A stretch of 64,000 nucleotides of DNA, taken from assembly GCA_963693085.1 (NCBI GenBank), contig OY856410.1, positions 1,397,454,363 to 1,397,518,362 on the forward strand, given 5' to 3'. Within the stretch, counting starts at the first letter, position 1. Each line of letters starts with the position of its first letter. Made by a program: the position numbers and the translations under genes. The DNA is from Alisma plantago-aquatica. Lineage: Eukaryota > Streptophyta > Magnoliopsida > Alismatales > Alismataceae. Positions 11,867 through 23,353 of the stretch are shown here, in pieces. The notes below the pieces were generated by a model. That model made no database searches. It saw only the letters and a list, made by a program, of their open reading frames with translations, and was not told where the DNA came from.

Positions 11867-14800
11867 TTTTAGTCCTTGAAAATTTTAAATCTTACCAAAA
11901 AGGTATGGATACTTCTTTTGTGTTTCCAATTCTAGATCCCATGTTGCTTCTTCCAGTCTATGATACTTCCATAACACTCTAACAATAGATGTGCTTTAGT
12001 TTCTTAGTTATTTTTCCTTTTGGTCTAAAATACTAACATGGTTCTCTTCATATGTCAAATCTTCTTATATTTTAATTGTTCATTTTGTATGACATGTGAT
12101 TCATCATGTATGTATCTCTTAAGAAGGGATACACTATATATACTAAGAAGATTTTGATAAAGAAAAGGAAGTTTTAGTCAGTATGCTTGCCTTCTAACTT
12201 CATCATTCATTTCCAATGGTCCAACATATCTTGGACTAAGTTTTCCTTTCTTTCCCCATCTGCACACTCCTTTTGTAGGTGATACTTAACTTAGACTAGG
12301 TCACCATTCTTGAATTTGACTTCTCTTCTTATTGTGTATGTATATTGTTTCTATATATTTTGGGCTATTTGTAGTCTTTTACATATTAATTTTACTTTTT
12401 TAACACATTAATGCACCAGATTAGGTCCTAAGATCTTGTCTTCTCCCACATCATCCCAACATATTGGTGACTTACATGGTCTTCCATATAATTCTTCATA
12501 AGGATCCATTTGGATGCTATCTTCGTAGCTACTTTTGTAAAAGAATTCTATGAGAGGAATATGTTCCTCCCAACTTCCCTTCTAACATAAAATACATGCT
12601 CTCAACATGTCCTCTAAAATTTGTATTGCTCTTTTAGACTCTCCATCAGTTTGAGGATGAAAAGTTGTACTAAAGTTCAGTTTTGTTACCATTGCACCAT
12701 GGAACTACCTCCAAAACTTGGATGTAAAACTAGGATCTCTATCATACGTTATAGAGATATGGATGCCATGTACTCTAATAATTTCATTCATGTATAGTTC
12801 AGCTAGACTATCCATTGAACTAGTTATCTGCATAGGTAAAAAATGGGATGATTTTGTCAATCTATCTACAATCACCCGTACAATATCACTTCCTTTCTTT
12901 AGTTTGTGTAGACCAGTGACGAAGTCCATAGTTATGTGTTCCCACTTACATTCTGGTATTTCTAGTGGTTCCAAAATACCCTCAAGCCTTTCATTGCAAC
13001 TTTTATTTATTGGAAATTCATAGATCTAAGGACATATTCAGCTATTTCTTTCTTCATGTAAGGCCACAAAAAATTCTTCTATATTTTTTTTATACATTTT
13101 AGTTGTTTGTGGATGTATAGAATATCTTGATAAATGTGCTACTTCAAGACTCTTTTTCTTTAAATTTGGATAATTTGGTAGACAAATTCTATTATCAAAC
13201 CAAACCCCTCATTCTTTGTCAAAATTCCACCTGGACTTAGTCTTCTCTGTCTTCTTGTTCATGTTTTCATACTCATGATTACTCTTTTGTGCTTGTAGAA
13301 TTTCATCCTTTAGTCGTGACTTTATTGACAAAGTATCTATTCAAATAGTTTCTTTTTCTATGGTTGGTCCTCATGCTATCATTTCCTTTGTCATCCACCA
13401 TTCTTGAATCATCATAGATTCTACTGATAATACTTTCTTGGAGCATGTGATACCACATTTTCTTTTCCAGGGTGATAATAAATATTGAAGTTATAGTCTT
13501 TTAGGTATTCCATCCACCATCATTGCCTCAGTTTTAGATCTTTTTGATTCATGGTATATTTTAGACTCTTATGATATGTAAATATTTCAATTAGTACTCC
13601 ATAAAGGCAGTGACACCATATTTTTAGGACATGTATGATGGCAACTAGTTCCAAGTCATGTGTAGGATAATTCATCTCACAGGGCTTTAGTTTTCTACAT
13701 GCATGAGCTATGACCCAATCATCTTTCATGAGTACACATCCTATGCCAATTCTAGATGCATCAGAGTATATGAGATATGACTTACCATCTTGTGGTAAAG
13801 TCAACATTGGAGCATAAACTAGTTTATATTTGATCTGTTAAAAACTCTTTTCACATTCTTATGACCACATAAAGGATACTCCTTTCTTTGTTAACTTGGT
13901 CATAAGTTTGGCAAGCTTATAAAAAATCCTTTATGAATATTCTATAATATCTAGCTAGTCCAAGAAAATTTCAGATTTCAATTACAGACACAAGATGTTC
14001 CCAATTCATCACTAATTCAACTTTTTTTGTATCCACTGATATTCTACCAAAAGATATGACATGTCCTATAAAGTTAACTTTTGTCATCCATAATTCACAC
14101 TTAGAGAACTTTGCATGCAATTGATGTTTCTTCAAGGTTTGTAGAACAATCCTCAAGTTCTTTTTGTGATCTTCTTAACATTGAGAATATATCAAAAAAT
14201 TGTCAATGAATACTATAATAAAGGTATCTAAGATGTCTCAGAAGACTTAGTGTATTAGATCCATGAAAGATGCAAGGGCATTAGTCAACCCAAAAGGCAT
14301 GACTAAATATTGATAGTGCTCATATTTGGATTGAAACATTGTCTTAGGTCTATCAAACACCTTTACTTTCAACTGGTGATATCCAGATCATAGGTCAATC
14401 TTAGAAAATAGTTAAGCTGATCAAAATATCATCAATTCTTGGTAATGGATATTTATTCCTAATGGTGGCCTAATTGATCATTTTGTAATATGTACATAGT
14501 CTCATAGTTCCATCCTTATCCTTGATAAAAAGAATAGGAGCTCCCCAAAGGGAAATAGTAGGTCAAATGAATCCTTTCTCTAATAGTTCTCCCAACTTTT
14601 TCTTTAGTTCAATCAATTCTATTGGGGACATGCGATATGGTGCTTTAAATTAGGTTGAGTTCCAGGTATTCACTCAATGTTACCTCTCTTTCAAGTGGTA
14701 GTCCTAGTAATTCCTTAAGAAATACTTCTAGAAAATCATTGGAAAACTTAATATCATCTAGCGCTTGTCCTTTTTCACTTTCACTAACTAAGGTTTACAA

Positions 14801-15290
14801 AAAGGCACTTCAAGCTTTACTAGTCATGTTATGAGCCTTATGAGCAGATACCAAACTGCCACTTGTTTAGTCTCTTCTTTCTGTAGATTAAAATTTCCTT
14901 TTCTCTAGGTTTTGAGATAGTGATAGTTTTATGGTGACACTCTATGATCTTTGTATGTATGTAGCCAATCCATTTCCAAAATGATATCAAACCTAATCAT
15001 ATCTAATATTTTTAGATTATATGGAATTGTTAACCCTTCTATTTCCAGAGGTACATTATTTGTTATAGAATTGGTAATAGTTGAATTCTCGAAGGTATTT
15101 GTACTATTAAAGTATATTCCATAGAAGTAGAAGGCAAAGATAGATTTCTAGCATTAAAAAAAGAGATGCATGTATGCGTAGCACCAAAATCATATAGTAT
15201 CCTTCAAGGAATTCCAAAACAAAAAGCATCACGTTCCACAAGTTTGTCTGATGGGACAATATTACCACCATCAAGGTTAGACATCTGGAT
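11867..15290 (-). pseudogene. Gypsy-A pol remnant (protease, RT, RNase H, integrase)
   Basis: Minus strand, in order: aspartic protease near 15225-15160, reading ILYDFGATHTCIS where the family has DSGATH, so the active-site Ser is replaced by Phe; reverse transcriptase about 14700-13970, with FIIVFIDNFLIYS at the catalytic box near 14215-14180 (the second Asp of the family's xxDD is Asn here), followed by LHAKFSKCEL and VNFIGHVIS; RNase H at 13807-13520 with [28 protein letters not shown] and HCLYG; integrase at about 13200-12400 with WEHITMDFVTGL, VIVDRLTKSSHFLP and SITYDRDPSFTSKFW at 12974-12705. The order is Ty3-gypsy. Stops split it into short frames, and mutated protease and RT residues show it is inactive. 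The C-terminal part towards 11900 is too decayed to tell whether a chromodomain existed. Confidence 0.9.
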
Positions 15291-15295
15291 TTTGT

Positions 15296-15935
15296 TCCTT
15301 GGTATTCTTATATGGAGGAATTGAATAGACAATATTTCCCTGACCATATAAAAGACTAAAGTTTGATGAGTTTATGAATCTAAAGAAAAACCAAGACATA
15401 AGCCTAGCTGAGTATATTACCAAGTTTAGAAGACTAGAAAAATGCAAGTACTCTATTGATTTCTTATGATATGAGGGCATGTAGATTCCTAACATGTCTT
15501 TCTCCTGAATTAGAAGGAAAATTAGTTCCATTACAGTTGAAAACAATGAACCATGATTAGTGTAGCCTCATATATGAAGTATCCAATAGGTGGTTAGAAA
15601 ATGAAAATTCTTTCCAAACTCCATCAAATCTGTCCAAAAGTAAGTTTTGCTGACAGAAGAATTGAACCCTCAATAAGAAGAATATCAGTTGAACTCTCCA
15701 GATGCAAGAAGCTAATCTCTAGATCTTGTAATATGACTGATGTGCAATGTTGTTACTACAAGAAATTAGGCCACACTAAGTTTTACTATCCTAGACTTGG
15801 GAACAATACCTAGCTTCAGCCCAAACAACCTAACACAAGAACACCCTCTAGGAAGAATCAAGAAAGAAAACTGCCACAGTATAATCCACAAAGGAGGACT
15901 GATAGAGTAATTGCACTAAATTTGCAAGAAGTTAG
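15296..15935 (+). pseudogene. Gypsy-A gag central segment, inverted to the plus strand
   Basis: Plus-strand frames read YMEELNRQYFPDHIKD, then KFDEFMNLKKNQDISLAEYI and TKFRRLEKC, then (frame change) FLTCLSPELEGKLVPLQLK, then QCCYYKKLGHTKFYYPRLG and RVIALNLQE. This is the usual retrotransposon gag order: gag domain, then a zinc knuckle whose family form is C-x2-C-x4-H-x4-C (second and last Cys appear replaced by Tyr), then the linker before protease. The rest of this element (pol, gag N-terminus, primer-binding site) is on the minus strand. The neighbouring minus-strand gag N-terminus stops where this segment begins, and the protease follows on the other side. The simplest reading is a roughly 0.65 kb inversion inside gag. 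A separate gag fragment inserted by chance is less likely because the segment supplies exactly what is missing. Confidence 0.8.
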
Positions 15936-15949
15936 AATTCTCATTATCT

Positions 15950-16184
15950 ACAAGTCAGCCTTATCAACATCATCTCTTCCTTGAAAGGAGCTTGGGTTCA
16001 AAGATAAGACGTTCACCATGCCCATACTCTTGGAGTTACTGGGTATAATTTTTAATGAGTCGCCATTTTCTCCATTTGTTTGTTTTCACATCACTTATGC
16101 TAGTTGTGTAAGTTTCTGGACTAATTGCACTACTCCAGGTGTCGGTTCTGCTCGGTCACTTTCAACTTCTGACCCAGTAACCAT
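15950..16184 (-). pseudogene. Gypsy-A gag N-terminus in original orientation
   Basis: The minus strand opens with an ATG at 16184-16182 (MVTGSEVESDRAEP), followed by VVQLVQKLTQLA, a stop, and in a nearby frame SLNPSSFQGRDDVDKA at about 16005-15955. In gypsy gag proteins a block of the form NPPSFxG precedes the gag domain by a few residues, so this is the expected N-terminal end. It lies about 0.3 kb inside the primer-binding site, the normal place for a gag start. The continuation of the protein is found on the plus strand at 15296-15935. Confidence 0.65.
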
Positions 16185-16477
16185 CTATACAAAAGAATAA
16201 CTATCTATTAGATAAGGATTCACATATCCAATATAAAAAGGTATCTTTGAAACTACTTGTGGTGATACCAAGAAAGTAGCAAAAATACTAGTATTTCTTT
16301 TTAGTGATATATGACTTTTAGATTTTTATCTCTCATCTATCTAAGGTCATTCAAAATTATAATATACCTCAATTAATCTAACTTATTGTAAAGACCCAAT
16401 AGGTGAGGATATGAATCATCTACATTTTAAATTGTAAGGATTTCAAAGTTTGTGTCTTGTGTAGAGTGCACATTGTT

Positions 16478-16489
16478 GCTCTGATACCA
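16478..16489 (-). other. Primer-binding site of gypsy-A
   Basis: The minus strand reads TGGTATCAGAGC, the standard complement to the 3' end of plant initiator methionine tRNA. It lies 7 bases from the 5' LTR boundary. Confidence 0.88.
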
Positions 16490-16496
16490 TTTAATC

Positions 16497-18286
16497 TGTA
16501 AATTCCCCAAAACCAATGTGATAATATATCAAATTGGTTTAGAATTTAAATATGAATGCCAAGAAAAGATGCAACCCAAAATAATATTGATAACATACAT
16601 TTACACAATCATTTCTTAAAACACAATTTGTACATACCTTTACATGACCCATAGGTCTAGAAAAATTATAGAAACTAGAATACTAATTACAATCTTGATA
16701 TTACTTCCAAGATCTTTCAATATATTCTACGACATGATGTACATATACATCTACATCCATATAATTATCCTATGGCAAAAAAGGTTTGTTGTAGCCCAAA
16801 CGGTATAAAAAGTGTGGATATTACTAACATGATCATGCCTGACTCTACATGACCAAACCAAGTGTGGATCTAAGTATGGTACAACATTATACTCATCCAT
16901 CCCTCACTCCAATGGACTTAGATCTGGATCCTAAAACATATCAATCCCCAACCAAGACATGTTGACTCTTTTACCAATGCATCTCCCAATATGAAGTTTA
17001 GATCAAAAGAAAATCTTCAAAGATATATATATCAATCTGATGGATATTCATAGTTAACCAGACCAAAAGGTACCATTAATAAATGAATCACTAGTTAGTA
17101 TTGTACTATGAAATCTAAAATGTAAACACATGAGATTGTGATTTTGAATCAGAAAATTCTATATCCAGGAGCGTGCAAGGGGCTAGGGAGTCCCCCTATG
17201 TAAACATGGAACCAATAAAATTACCTTTCCTTTACTGGAAACATGCATAAGTGAAACAGGCTCCTAGTCACCTTAGAAATATCTGATTGGATTCCACTTT
17301 CCGATAATATCACATGATTCAATTAATAGAAGAATAATGGAAAAGGAAGTCAAAGGAGAATAGAACTTTAATGCAAAAATGCATTCTTAATTATAGTCTA
17401 GAATCTTAACTCAATTTCAAAGGATAATAGAGACAAATAAATGAAGGATCTTAGGTAATGGAAGGATGTCCATAAATAGTCATTTCGATATTATCAATAA
17501 AATGTTGTATATTGTTGATAGTTTATTCCTTCTTTACAAAGCACATGGAGTATGCTTATACTCTTTCCTAATGTACTACCATACCATATTATATCATGTT
17601 CTACATTGATGTTGATATAATAGATTATGGTAAGAATTGAGTACCATATTAAGCAATACTAAACATTTCAAAACCATTATTTTCATTAATGTTTATATAA
17701 GAGATTATTATAAGGAGTGAGGACCATACCTTTCCTTGAAGTGTGATGTTGAAATAGTATCAATATAGAGAGAGAATATCAAATGCCAAGAGTATTTTGA
17801 CATAATTTTGTCTTACAATGAATTTTATCAAAAGATAGATAGAGTGTGATCAAGGAGAGAGAGAATCAACATTTCAAAATGATATTTAGGAATCACATGC
17901 AGGAATCAAACCTTAGGAGATGATAGACTACGATGCCAGAGTAACTCTCCCATTCAACACCTTCTTTAAGTTAAAATTTGTCTTAGTGGCGAAAGAGGGA
18001 ATGATTTATGGTTTCTAGAGAATGAGAGATAGAAAGAGAGAAATTATTGTCTTTGAGGAATAAAAAGGGGCAAGCGGGCATTTTTTATGGATGGACAAGA
18101 GCTTTGGAATATGAATTATGGTTATTAGAGTTGGCTTTTGTTTATAGGGGTGTGGGAGGGTAGCCTGGTCCTACTTGCAAAAAGTGTGTAGATGACACAT
18201 GGGTATATGTCTATCATCATAAGAGAGATGATTTGTAGTTCAATGAGACATGTATGCATATGTGTCATTTCAAGAGAGATGATTTG
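16497..18286 (-). repeat. 5' LTR of gypsy-A (right copy, truncated)
   Basis: It starts TGTAAATTCC on the plus strand beside the primer-binding site and aligns with the left LTR as far as AAGAGAGATGATTTG. About 0.5 kb of the expected LTR is missing here. At about 18287 the sequence becomes CACTA transposase coding DNA. Confidence 0.85.
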
Positions 18287-19465
18287 TCTTCAACACTCTA
18301 TACAACATAGTAATTCATTATGAGATTCTAGATAGGTTGCAAAGAGGAGTGGTCATTACCTTGTGCCAACTTGATGAGTATTTTCTCCCTTCATTCATTG
18401 ATATCATGGTACATTTGGTTATTCATTTGACTAGGGAAGTGAAAATGTTGGGTCTTGTTTTCTTACATTGGATGTATCCTTTTGAGTGGTACATGAGTAT
18501 TTTTGAAGGTGATATTCAGAACCGTTGTTTCCTGAAGGGAGTATGAGTGAGGGCTATGTTGCTAGGGAGGTTATGGACTTTTGTGATGAAATTCCTACTA
18601 ATATTGTGAATCCTGATGTTTATTTCGAAAAAGGTATTTAAGGAGAATGATAGATAAATAGCATTCGTGAGCAGTGGGAACAAGCACACTTCTATGCTTT
18701 ACACAACATTTTCAATGTGGGTATTTATATCACCAAATAGACCAATGATCTCAAGATAGGTTATCCCCAAGCTAGTTTAATTTGGCTTGCTGGAGAGCAT
18801 AATTAGAAATTTATTAGGTGGTTTGAACCAAAAATATTCAACCAACTATCTCAAACACAAAATAATGTTATATAAACTATCAAATGGCTCACATATAAGC
18901 CAAATATCCACGTTACATCTTACAAAGGGATTGACATAAATGAATTTTCATACTACACAAAACGTCAAGATGATAAGAGTGTTGTCTAAAAAAATAGGGT
19001 CACCCTTCATGTGGATTCATTGTATTTTTCTAAGTGGCAAGGATAAGATTCCACATGAAGGAAAGGTGTCTTATTACGGTGTCATTGAATACATATGAGG
19101 AATTGACTACACAAAGTTTAGAGTTCCATTATTTAGGTGTAAATGGGTTGACAACAAGAAAGGAGTTGTAGTTGACAAACATGGTTTCACAATAGTGAAT
19201 TTGAGTGGACAGACGAGAAGGATGAGCCATTTATCATGTCATCATAGACAAAGCATGCATTCTATATCAATGATCCTATAAAAGAAAATTGGTGTCATTC
19301 TTCAAGTTAAAGGATAGTTCATTTCAGATAATGTTGATGAAGAAGAGTACTAAGACAAGTATGGTGACTCTAGCCTATTCTCTCTTGGCTTACCAAGTAT
19401 AAATGTTGAATCTAACACTAATGACTATACACGTGGAGATCACATAGAAGGGATATCAGTTTAAG
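18287..19465 (+). pseudogene. TNP2-type CACTA transposase, C-terminal part
   Basis: TNP2 cuts and moves CACTA elements. Only the C-terminal domains (plant DUF4218 and DUF4216 regions) remain. The first block, 18310-18546, reads GVVITLCQLDEYFLPSF, DIMVHLVIHLTREVK and HWMYPFEWYM, matching the family's ITLCxLExxFPPAFFDxMxHL and RWMYPFERY. After a stop the next block has REQWEQAHFYALHN and the region SYKGIDINEFSYYTKRQDD. The last block, about 19070-19250, has VSYYGVIEYI, FRVPLFRCKWVD and VVVDKHGFTIVNL, the signature of the C-terminal DUF4216 domain. Many stops are present. The N-terminal catalytic region is absent because the element is broken at 18287. Confidence 0.88.
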
Positions 19466-19647
19466 GTATACTACATGTAATATTTTATATGTTATTTGCA
19501 TTATATAACATGTTTATTTGTTCATATGTGATCTGACTTTTTAATATGTGATTTGACTTCTTAATAATTGATATGACTCTTTCATTTGTGATCTGACTTT
19601 TTATATGTGATCAGACTTTTGTGATATATTTACTTTTGATTTTGTAG

Positions 19648-19869
19648 ATGGCATCTGACCAGGAGCATAGTGACCCTGAGCATCAAGAACCTGAGCATGA
19701 GGATCCTACTGAGCATCCTAACCAGGGTGCTCACAAATAAAAAGGTAAGAGAGGGATAAATTTGATGAAAATTGCTGCAATACATAAGGGAGGAAGGGCA
19801 TCATTGAATTCAATGAAGTAGATGCACTGATTACTAAAGAGTTTGCCAGCTACTATGGGGTACATGGTC
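19648..19869 (+). pseudogene. Second En/Spm-type gene of outer CACTA, part 1
   Basis: After a T-rich intron end (TTTGTAG, acceptor at 19647) an exon starts with an ATG at 19648 and reads MASDQEHSDPEHQEPEHEDP, an acidic low-complexity N-terminus typical of the TNPA/Ptta-type protein. A stop at 19737 and a frame change follow, then LMKIAAIHKGG and LITKEFASYYGVHG. The frame is cut at 19869 by the inner CACTA element and resumes at 30403 (QSKVPLLVEDWR). The family protein binds subterminal repeats of the transposon. Confidence 0.75.
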
Positions 19870-20340
19870 CACTAGTAAAAATTGGGCCATTATTCACGAG
19901 TGAGTCCTGTCACAAACCCCTCTCTACAGGCCCTCACAAATAGGGACGGTTGTGGGTCTGGCCCTCACAAATGGTCCATGAAGAGAACTCACGTGACAAA
20001 TACCAGTGGCCCTCATGAATACAATTGTCACGGACCAACTGACCCTCAAGAATGTTATATTGAGGGACTATTTAGCCTTCATAAATACATTTTTGAGGGA
20101 CTATTTAGCCTTCATAAATTCATTTTTGAGGGACTATTTAACCTTCATAATAACATTATTGAGGGCATGTTTAGTTCTCATAAATACATTTTTGAGGGAC
20201 TTGATGGTCCTGGAGAATATATTTTTGAAGGGATAATGCCTTCATTAATATTATTTTTGAGGGGCTATGTGGTCGTCATCAATGCAATTTTGATGGTCAA
20301 TCTGGACCTTCATCAATATATTTATGAGGGACTACTATAA
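19870..20340. repeat. Left terminal and subterminal repeat array of inner CACTA
   Basis: After the terminal repeat, GGCCCTCACAAAT motifs (19930-20000) give way to about eight units of roughly 40-42 bases with the core ATTTTTGAGGGACTATTTAG and CCTTCATAAATAC (about 20040-20335). These are the likely binding sites of the transposon's own DNA-binding protein. The open frame across them is a by-product of the repeat period. Confidence 0.85.
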
Positions 20341-20678
20341 ATGATTTGGTTATTGATTATTGAATGATTTATTAAATGTTAATTAATTGTTACTATAGTG
20401 AATATCAAATTTTAAATGAAAACTTTGTATACATAACCTCAAGCAATATTTTTATACTAATTCACATGACATCATAAGAAGATTCAACACCAAAATGACA
20501 CATAAAAATGTTAAATCACCTCAAACCGATTTCTATTATTGAAGCAAAATATTATCCATACATTGCGTGCTCAACGTTGATATAAATAAAGAGTACATAT
20601 GGTTCTAAAATTTGAGATTGATGACAATCAACATATCATGCTGGAAACTCTTAAGATCTATAATGTCTCCATATTCCT
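20341..20678. other. Non-coding AT-rich part of inner CACTA
   Basis: Between the subterminal array and the 3' end of the spliced minus-strand gene. It would hold that gene's 3' untranslated region. Minus-strand AATAAT and TTATTTATAT stretches near 20585 could serve polyadenylation, but no signal stands out. Confidence 0.4.
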
Positions 20679-21099
20679 TCAAATGGTGTGGTGCTCTTCA
20701 TCAATGCCAGGCCTCATACAGTTAGGTACTTGAGTATTCTTCTCCTAAAAATGACAAATTATTATATTAATAGAATTTAAAGTTTATACATAAATCATAG
20801 TACAACAAACAACTTACCCTTATATTTCGGTTTTGGTCTACTCCAAGGTGCATAGTTCGTCGAAATCCATCATTAAAAGTAATTCTACCCTATCAATATA
20901 AATACAAAAAGGAATCAGAGTTGGTGCGAAGTAGAGATAAATGTAAGTGAACCAACATAGCAGTAACATGCACCTGTAAACTAAAATTATGATTGAACTT
21001 AGTAAATAGTACATAATTAAAAAAAACTTGTGGGCTTTTGTCGTAAACTTACATAAAAATGTGCTTTCTCCTCCAACATAAGCTCTTTCCTAAAAGAAA
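20679..21099 (-). CDS. Three terminal exons of a spliced gene inside inner CACTA
   Basis: Three minus-strand exons fit together in phase. Exon 1 (21099-21063) has the acceptor TTTCTTTTAG before it and donor GTAAGT after it, and reads KELMLEEKAHFY. Exon 2 (20889-20818, 24 codons) is bounded by TTGATAG and GTAAGT and reads GRITFNDGFRRTMHLG followed by VDQNRNIR. Exon 3 (20744-20679) is preceded by TTTTTAG and reads EKNTQVPNCMRPGIDEEHHT, Ile, stop. No stop or frameshift occurs in these exons, in contrast to every other gene nearby. I do not recognise the protein. It could be the C-terminus of this CACTA element's own DNA-binding (TNPA-like) protein or a captured host gene fragment. Upstream exons were not resolved; the GC-rich region at 29550-30110 may be the start of the same transcription unit. 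Confidence 0.45.
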
Positions 21100-21327
21100 G
21101 CTAAATCTGCTTAAGACGTTTCTAAGAGGATGCACTGGCCTTGCATAAAAATGTTCACATGCAAGCTTTCCAATTTCCTCGCCAACAAATAATAATAATT
21201 ACGCATTAGAAGAAACAATAAACTCTCCAATAAAGTGTTTCCTTTTCCTTCTAGTCACTTCAGATTCTTATGTAATTGGTTGGGTGGGTCTAATTTTGTT
21301 CTAACTGATGGGCACAGCAGACTAGTT
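21100..21327. other. Possible upstream intron or exon of the spliced gene
   Basis: The minus strand holds a polypyrimidine tract and short open stretches, for example EIGKLACEHFYARP near 21180-21140, but I could not fix splice sites. Confidence 0.3.
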
Positions 21328-21550
21328 GATCAATGCCTTAGTCCATGCCTCATACAATTCTTCCTTTTTTTTAATATTTATAGATTCAATCCAATATGCT
21401 GATACCGTTCAAAACAGCCCTGGTTTTCTGTTTATGTTACTGATCAATGTCTTAATCCATGTCTCATAATATTCTATCCTTTTTTTAAGTATAGATTTTA
21501 TCTGATAAGCTGATACAAATTAAAACAACGCCTGGTTTTCTGTTTCTGAA
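21328..21550. repeat. About 110-bp tandem duplication
   Basis: The text from TTGATCAATGCCTTAGTCCA to CCTGGTTTTCTGTTT (21328-21437) is repeated with small changes from CTGATCAATGTCTTAATCCA to CCTGGTTTTCTGTTTC (21440-21548). Both copies contain the run CCTTTTTTTTAA and GCTGATAC. Confidence 0.8.
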
Positions 21551-21924
21551 CCTGTGACTGTTTCCCACTCACTTCTAAACACACTAGGCAAAGCAAGAGT
21601 AATTTGGTTCATTTTTCTTAAACTGACCTGATATGCCATTCTGTTAACTCCAATGCCAGGATGAGACTCAAGAAAAGCAAGGAGAATCCAGCACACTGGA
21701 TATTATCCTGGACCATCTCTCTGATCCGGATCTGCTGTCCCACTCCCACTGCTTTCTATGGGGTGAGTATCCATGTCAACATTCAAATGGATTACCTAAT
21801 AGAGTGAGTATCATGTTTCATTATTTAGTCAAAATTTACACCTGCAGGTATGTTCTCTCTGATTTCCTACTGCAGATGTTACTCTAAAATGTGTTGGAGC
21901 ATCAATGGGTGAAAAACAGATGGG

Positions 21925-22012
21925 AGAGTAGCTGCGAGCAGCAGCACAAATAGCAGCAAAGAGCTGCGAGCAGCAGCAAAAAACATGGTGGAAGCTGCGA
22001 GCAGCAGCAAAA
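21925..22012. repeat. Imperfect GCTGCGAGCAGCAGCA repeats
   Basis: Three copies of GCTGCGAGCAGCAGCA separated by A-rich spacers of different length. The core is partly self-complementary (GCTGC and GCAGC). Confidence 0.8.
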
Positions 22013-22077
22013 AAATAGAAATCCTACTCAAATATTATGATTGAATGGACTAATGGGCACATAGTCAAATTAATTAT

Positions 22078-22112
22078 GATTGTGAGTGTGATTGTGATTG
22101 TGATTGTTTGGA
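22078..22112. repeat. (GTGATT)n hexamer microsatellite
   Basis: About five near-perfect GTGATT units. The open frame 22037-22246 that crosses it gives an Ile/Val repeat and is not considered a gene. Confidence 0.85.
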
Positions 22113-22794
22113 GACCTTGGCTATGGTTCACCGCATGGGGGTCGCTTACAAGGTTTTTGGGATTAAAAGAGCTAGCAATGGAATGCAAGAATAATTTTCC
22201 AGATCATATGCATCTGAAGAATTTTTGTAAAGAACTTATTTACTAGGTCACTGGAAGAGAATCAATATCAATGGCAAAGAGGGACTATATATCTGTATAT
22301 GGAAAAGCAGTATAAAGATAATACAGTCGTCAACTCAAAGGGCAAAAATGAATGTAATAAGAATATCTAGGATCCTTTTTCACATTTGATGGTACAGAAA
22401 CTCTAAACAAAATGTGAATGAACCCACCACGTTAATAGTTAATTTGTCATGACATTACATACAAATCATAATCCCAACCCATATTCTTCTACAATATAAC
22501 AGTGTTTGACTGACGACACTGTTTCTTTTCTTGAAGGGAAAACTCCCACAGTTTTGACCTGGATAACATTTAAAGAATCATTCAGTATCAGAAGATGAGA
22601 AGATAAAAAGTAAATAAATGTGATAATAATCTGACAGGTACAGTATTTTATATAGTGAAGATTGTTGTGTTTCAGGAAAGTTAAACTGTACAGAATCATA
22701 TAAGCTCTATTAATCTGTGAAATTAGAAACTTCCATTAATCAGGTCCAATTCTGGAAAAACAAATCTTGGGAAAATACATGGTACCTTATTGGC
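22113..22794. other. No gene seen
   Basis: AT-rich DNA of the inner CACTA. The minus-strand frame 22699-22466 is hydrophobic and composition-driven, with no recognisable motif. Confidence 0.45.
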
Positions 22795-22797
22795 TTA

Positions 22798-23350
22798 GGG
22801 CCTGTTTCGTAGGGTGTAATAGGAGTCAGTTGGGTGTTTTTAAAAGTATGAAGGTCAAATGTATATATTTAGAATGATTTAGATTCTATTTGGTATGATC
22901 TATCTAAACTCAAAGAGTTTGTTTTCAGCCATTTGGTTCAGATCTGGCTCTACCAAAATAGAACAGATTCTACAGCCATATCAAAATAGAACTGGTTCAT
23001 GAGTGAAGATAGAGTCCAGTTTTGTGTGAGAGAGAGAGAAAGCAAACCAGACACGCACGTTCCGTGGGGAAGAGAAGGAACACGTTGCGTGCAGGAGAAG
23101 AAACGTAGGGACAGGGAAGAAAGATACCAACTGTTAGTTATACAGCTGTACATACGGAAGCCCAAACCACACCTGACTACGCCCATTTCAGGTGCAGTAC
23201 ATTTTCGTGGATTTTGGTATGAATGAGGCAGTCCGATGTGGTTCTAAATCAGAGAACTGCACCCCACTTCATCCTACCAAACAAATTGCAGATTGGAAAT
23301 TATTACAAACAAACTCCTAATTTTGATATTACACACTACCAAATAGGGCC
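22798..23350. mobile_element. Tourist-type MITE (PIF/Harbinger), TSD tta
   Basis: The ends are inverted repeats: GGGCCTGTTTCGTAG on the left and, inverted, GGCCCTATTTGGTAG on the right. The 3-bp duplication TTA (22795-22797 and 23351-23353) is the one PIF/Harbinger transposases make. The 553-bp body contains a GAGAGAGAGA run but no transposase, so it is non-autonomous. Confidence 0.88.
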
Positions 23351-23353
23351 TTA

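Larger units (their letters stand above)
9128..18286 (-). mobile_element. Gypsy-A: degenerate Ty3-gypsy retrotransposon with internal inversion
   Basis: Two alignable LTR copies (9128-11853 and 16497-18286) flank an internal region with pol on the minus strand and a met-tRNA primer-binding site. The domain order protease, RT, RNase H, integrase is that of Ty3-gypsy. The right (5') LTR is cut at about 18286 by CACTA DNA. The missing LTR part is found inverted at 34218-34422. The central gag segment is on the opposite strand from pol. LTR copies differ by many substitutions and indels, so insertion is old. Confidence 0.92.

Noticed and set aside
15277..15546. Minus-strand open frame of 89 residues
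   Set aside because: The plus strand of this stretch encodes recognisable gag, so the minus frame is its shadow.
19882..20340. 152-residue plus-strand open frame with FEGLFSLHKY-like repeats
   Set aside because: It is the translated subterminal repeat array of the inner CACTA, and other frames of the same array are also open.
22037..22246. Ile/Val-rich plus-strand frame
   Set aside because: Its centre is a GTGATT microsatellite and it has no splice or family support.
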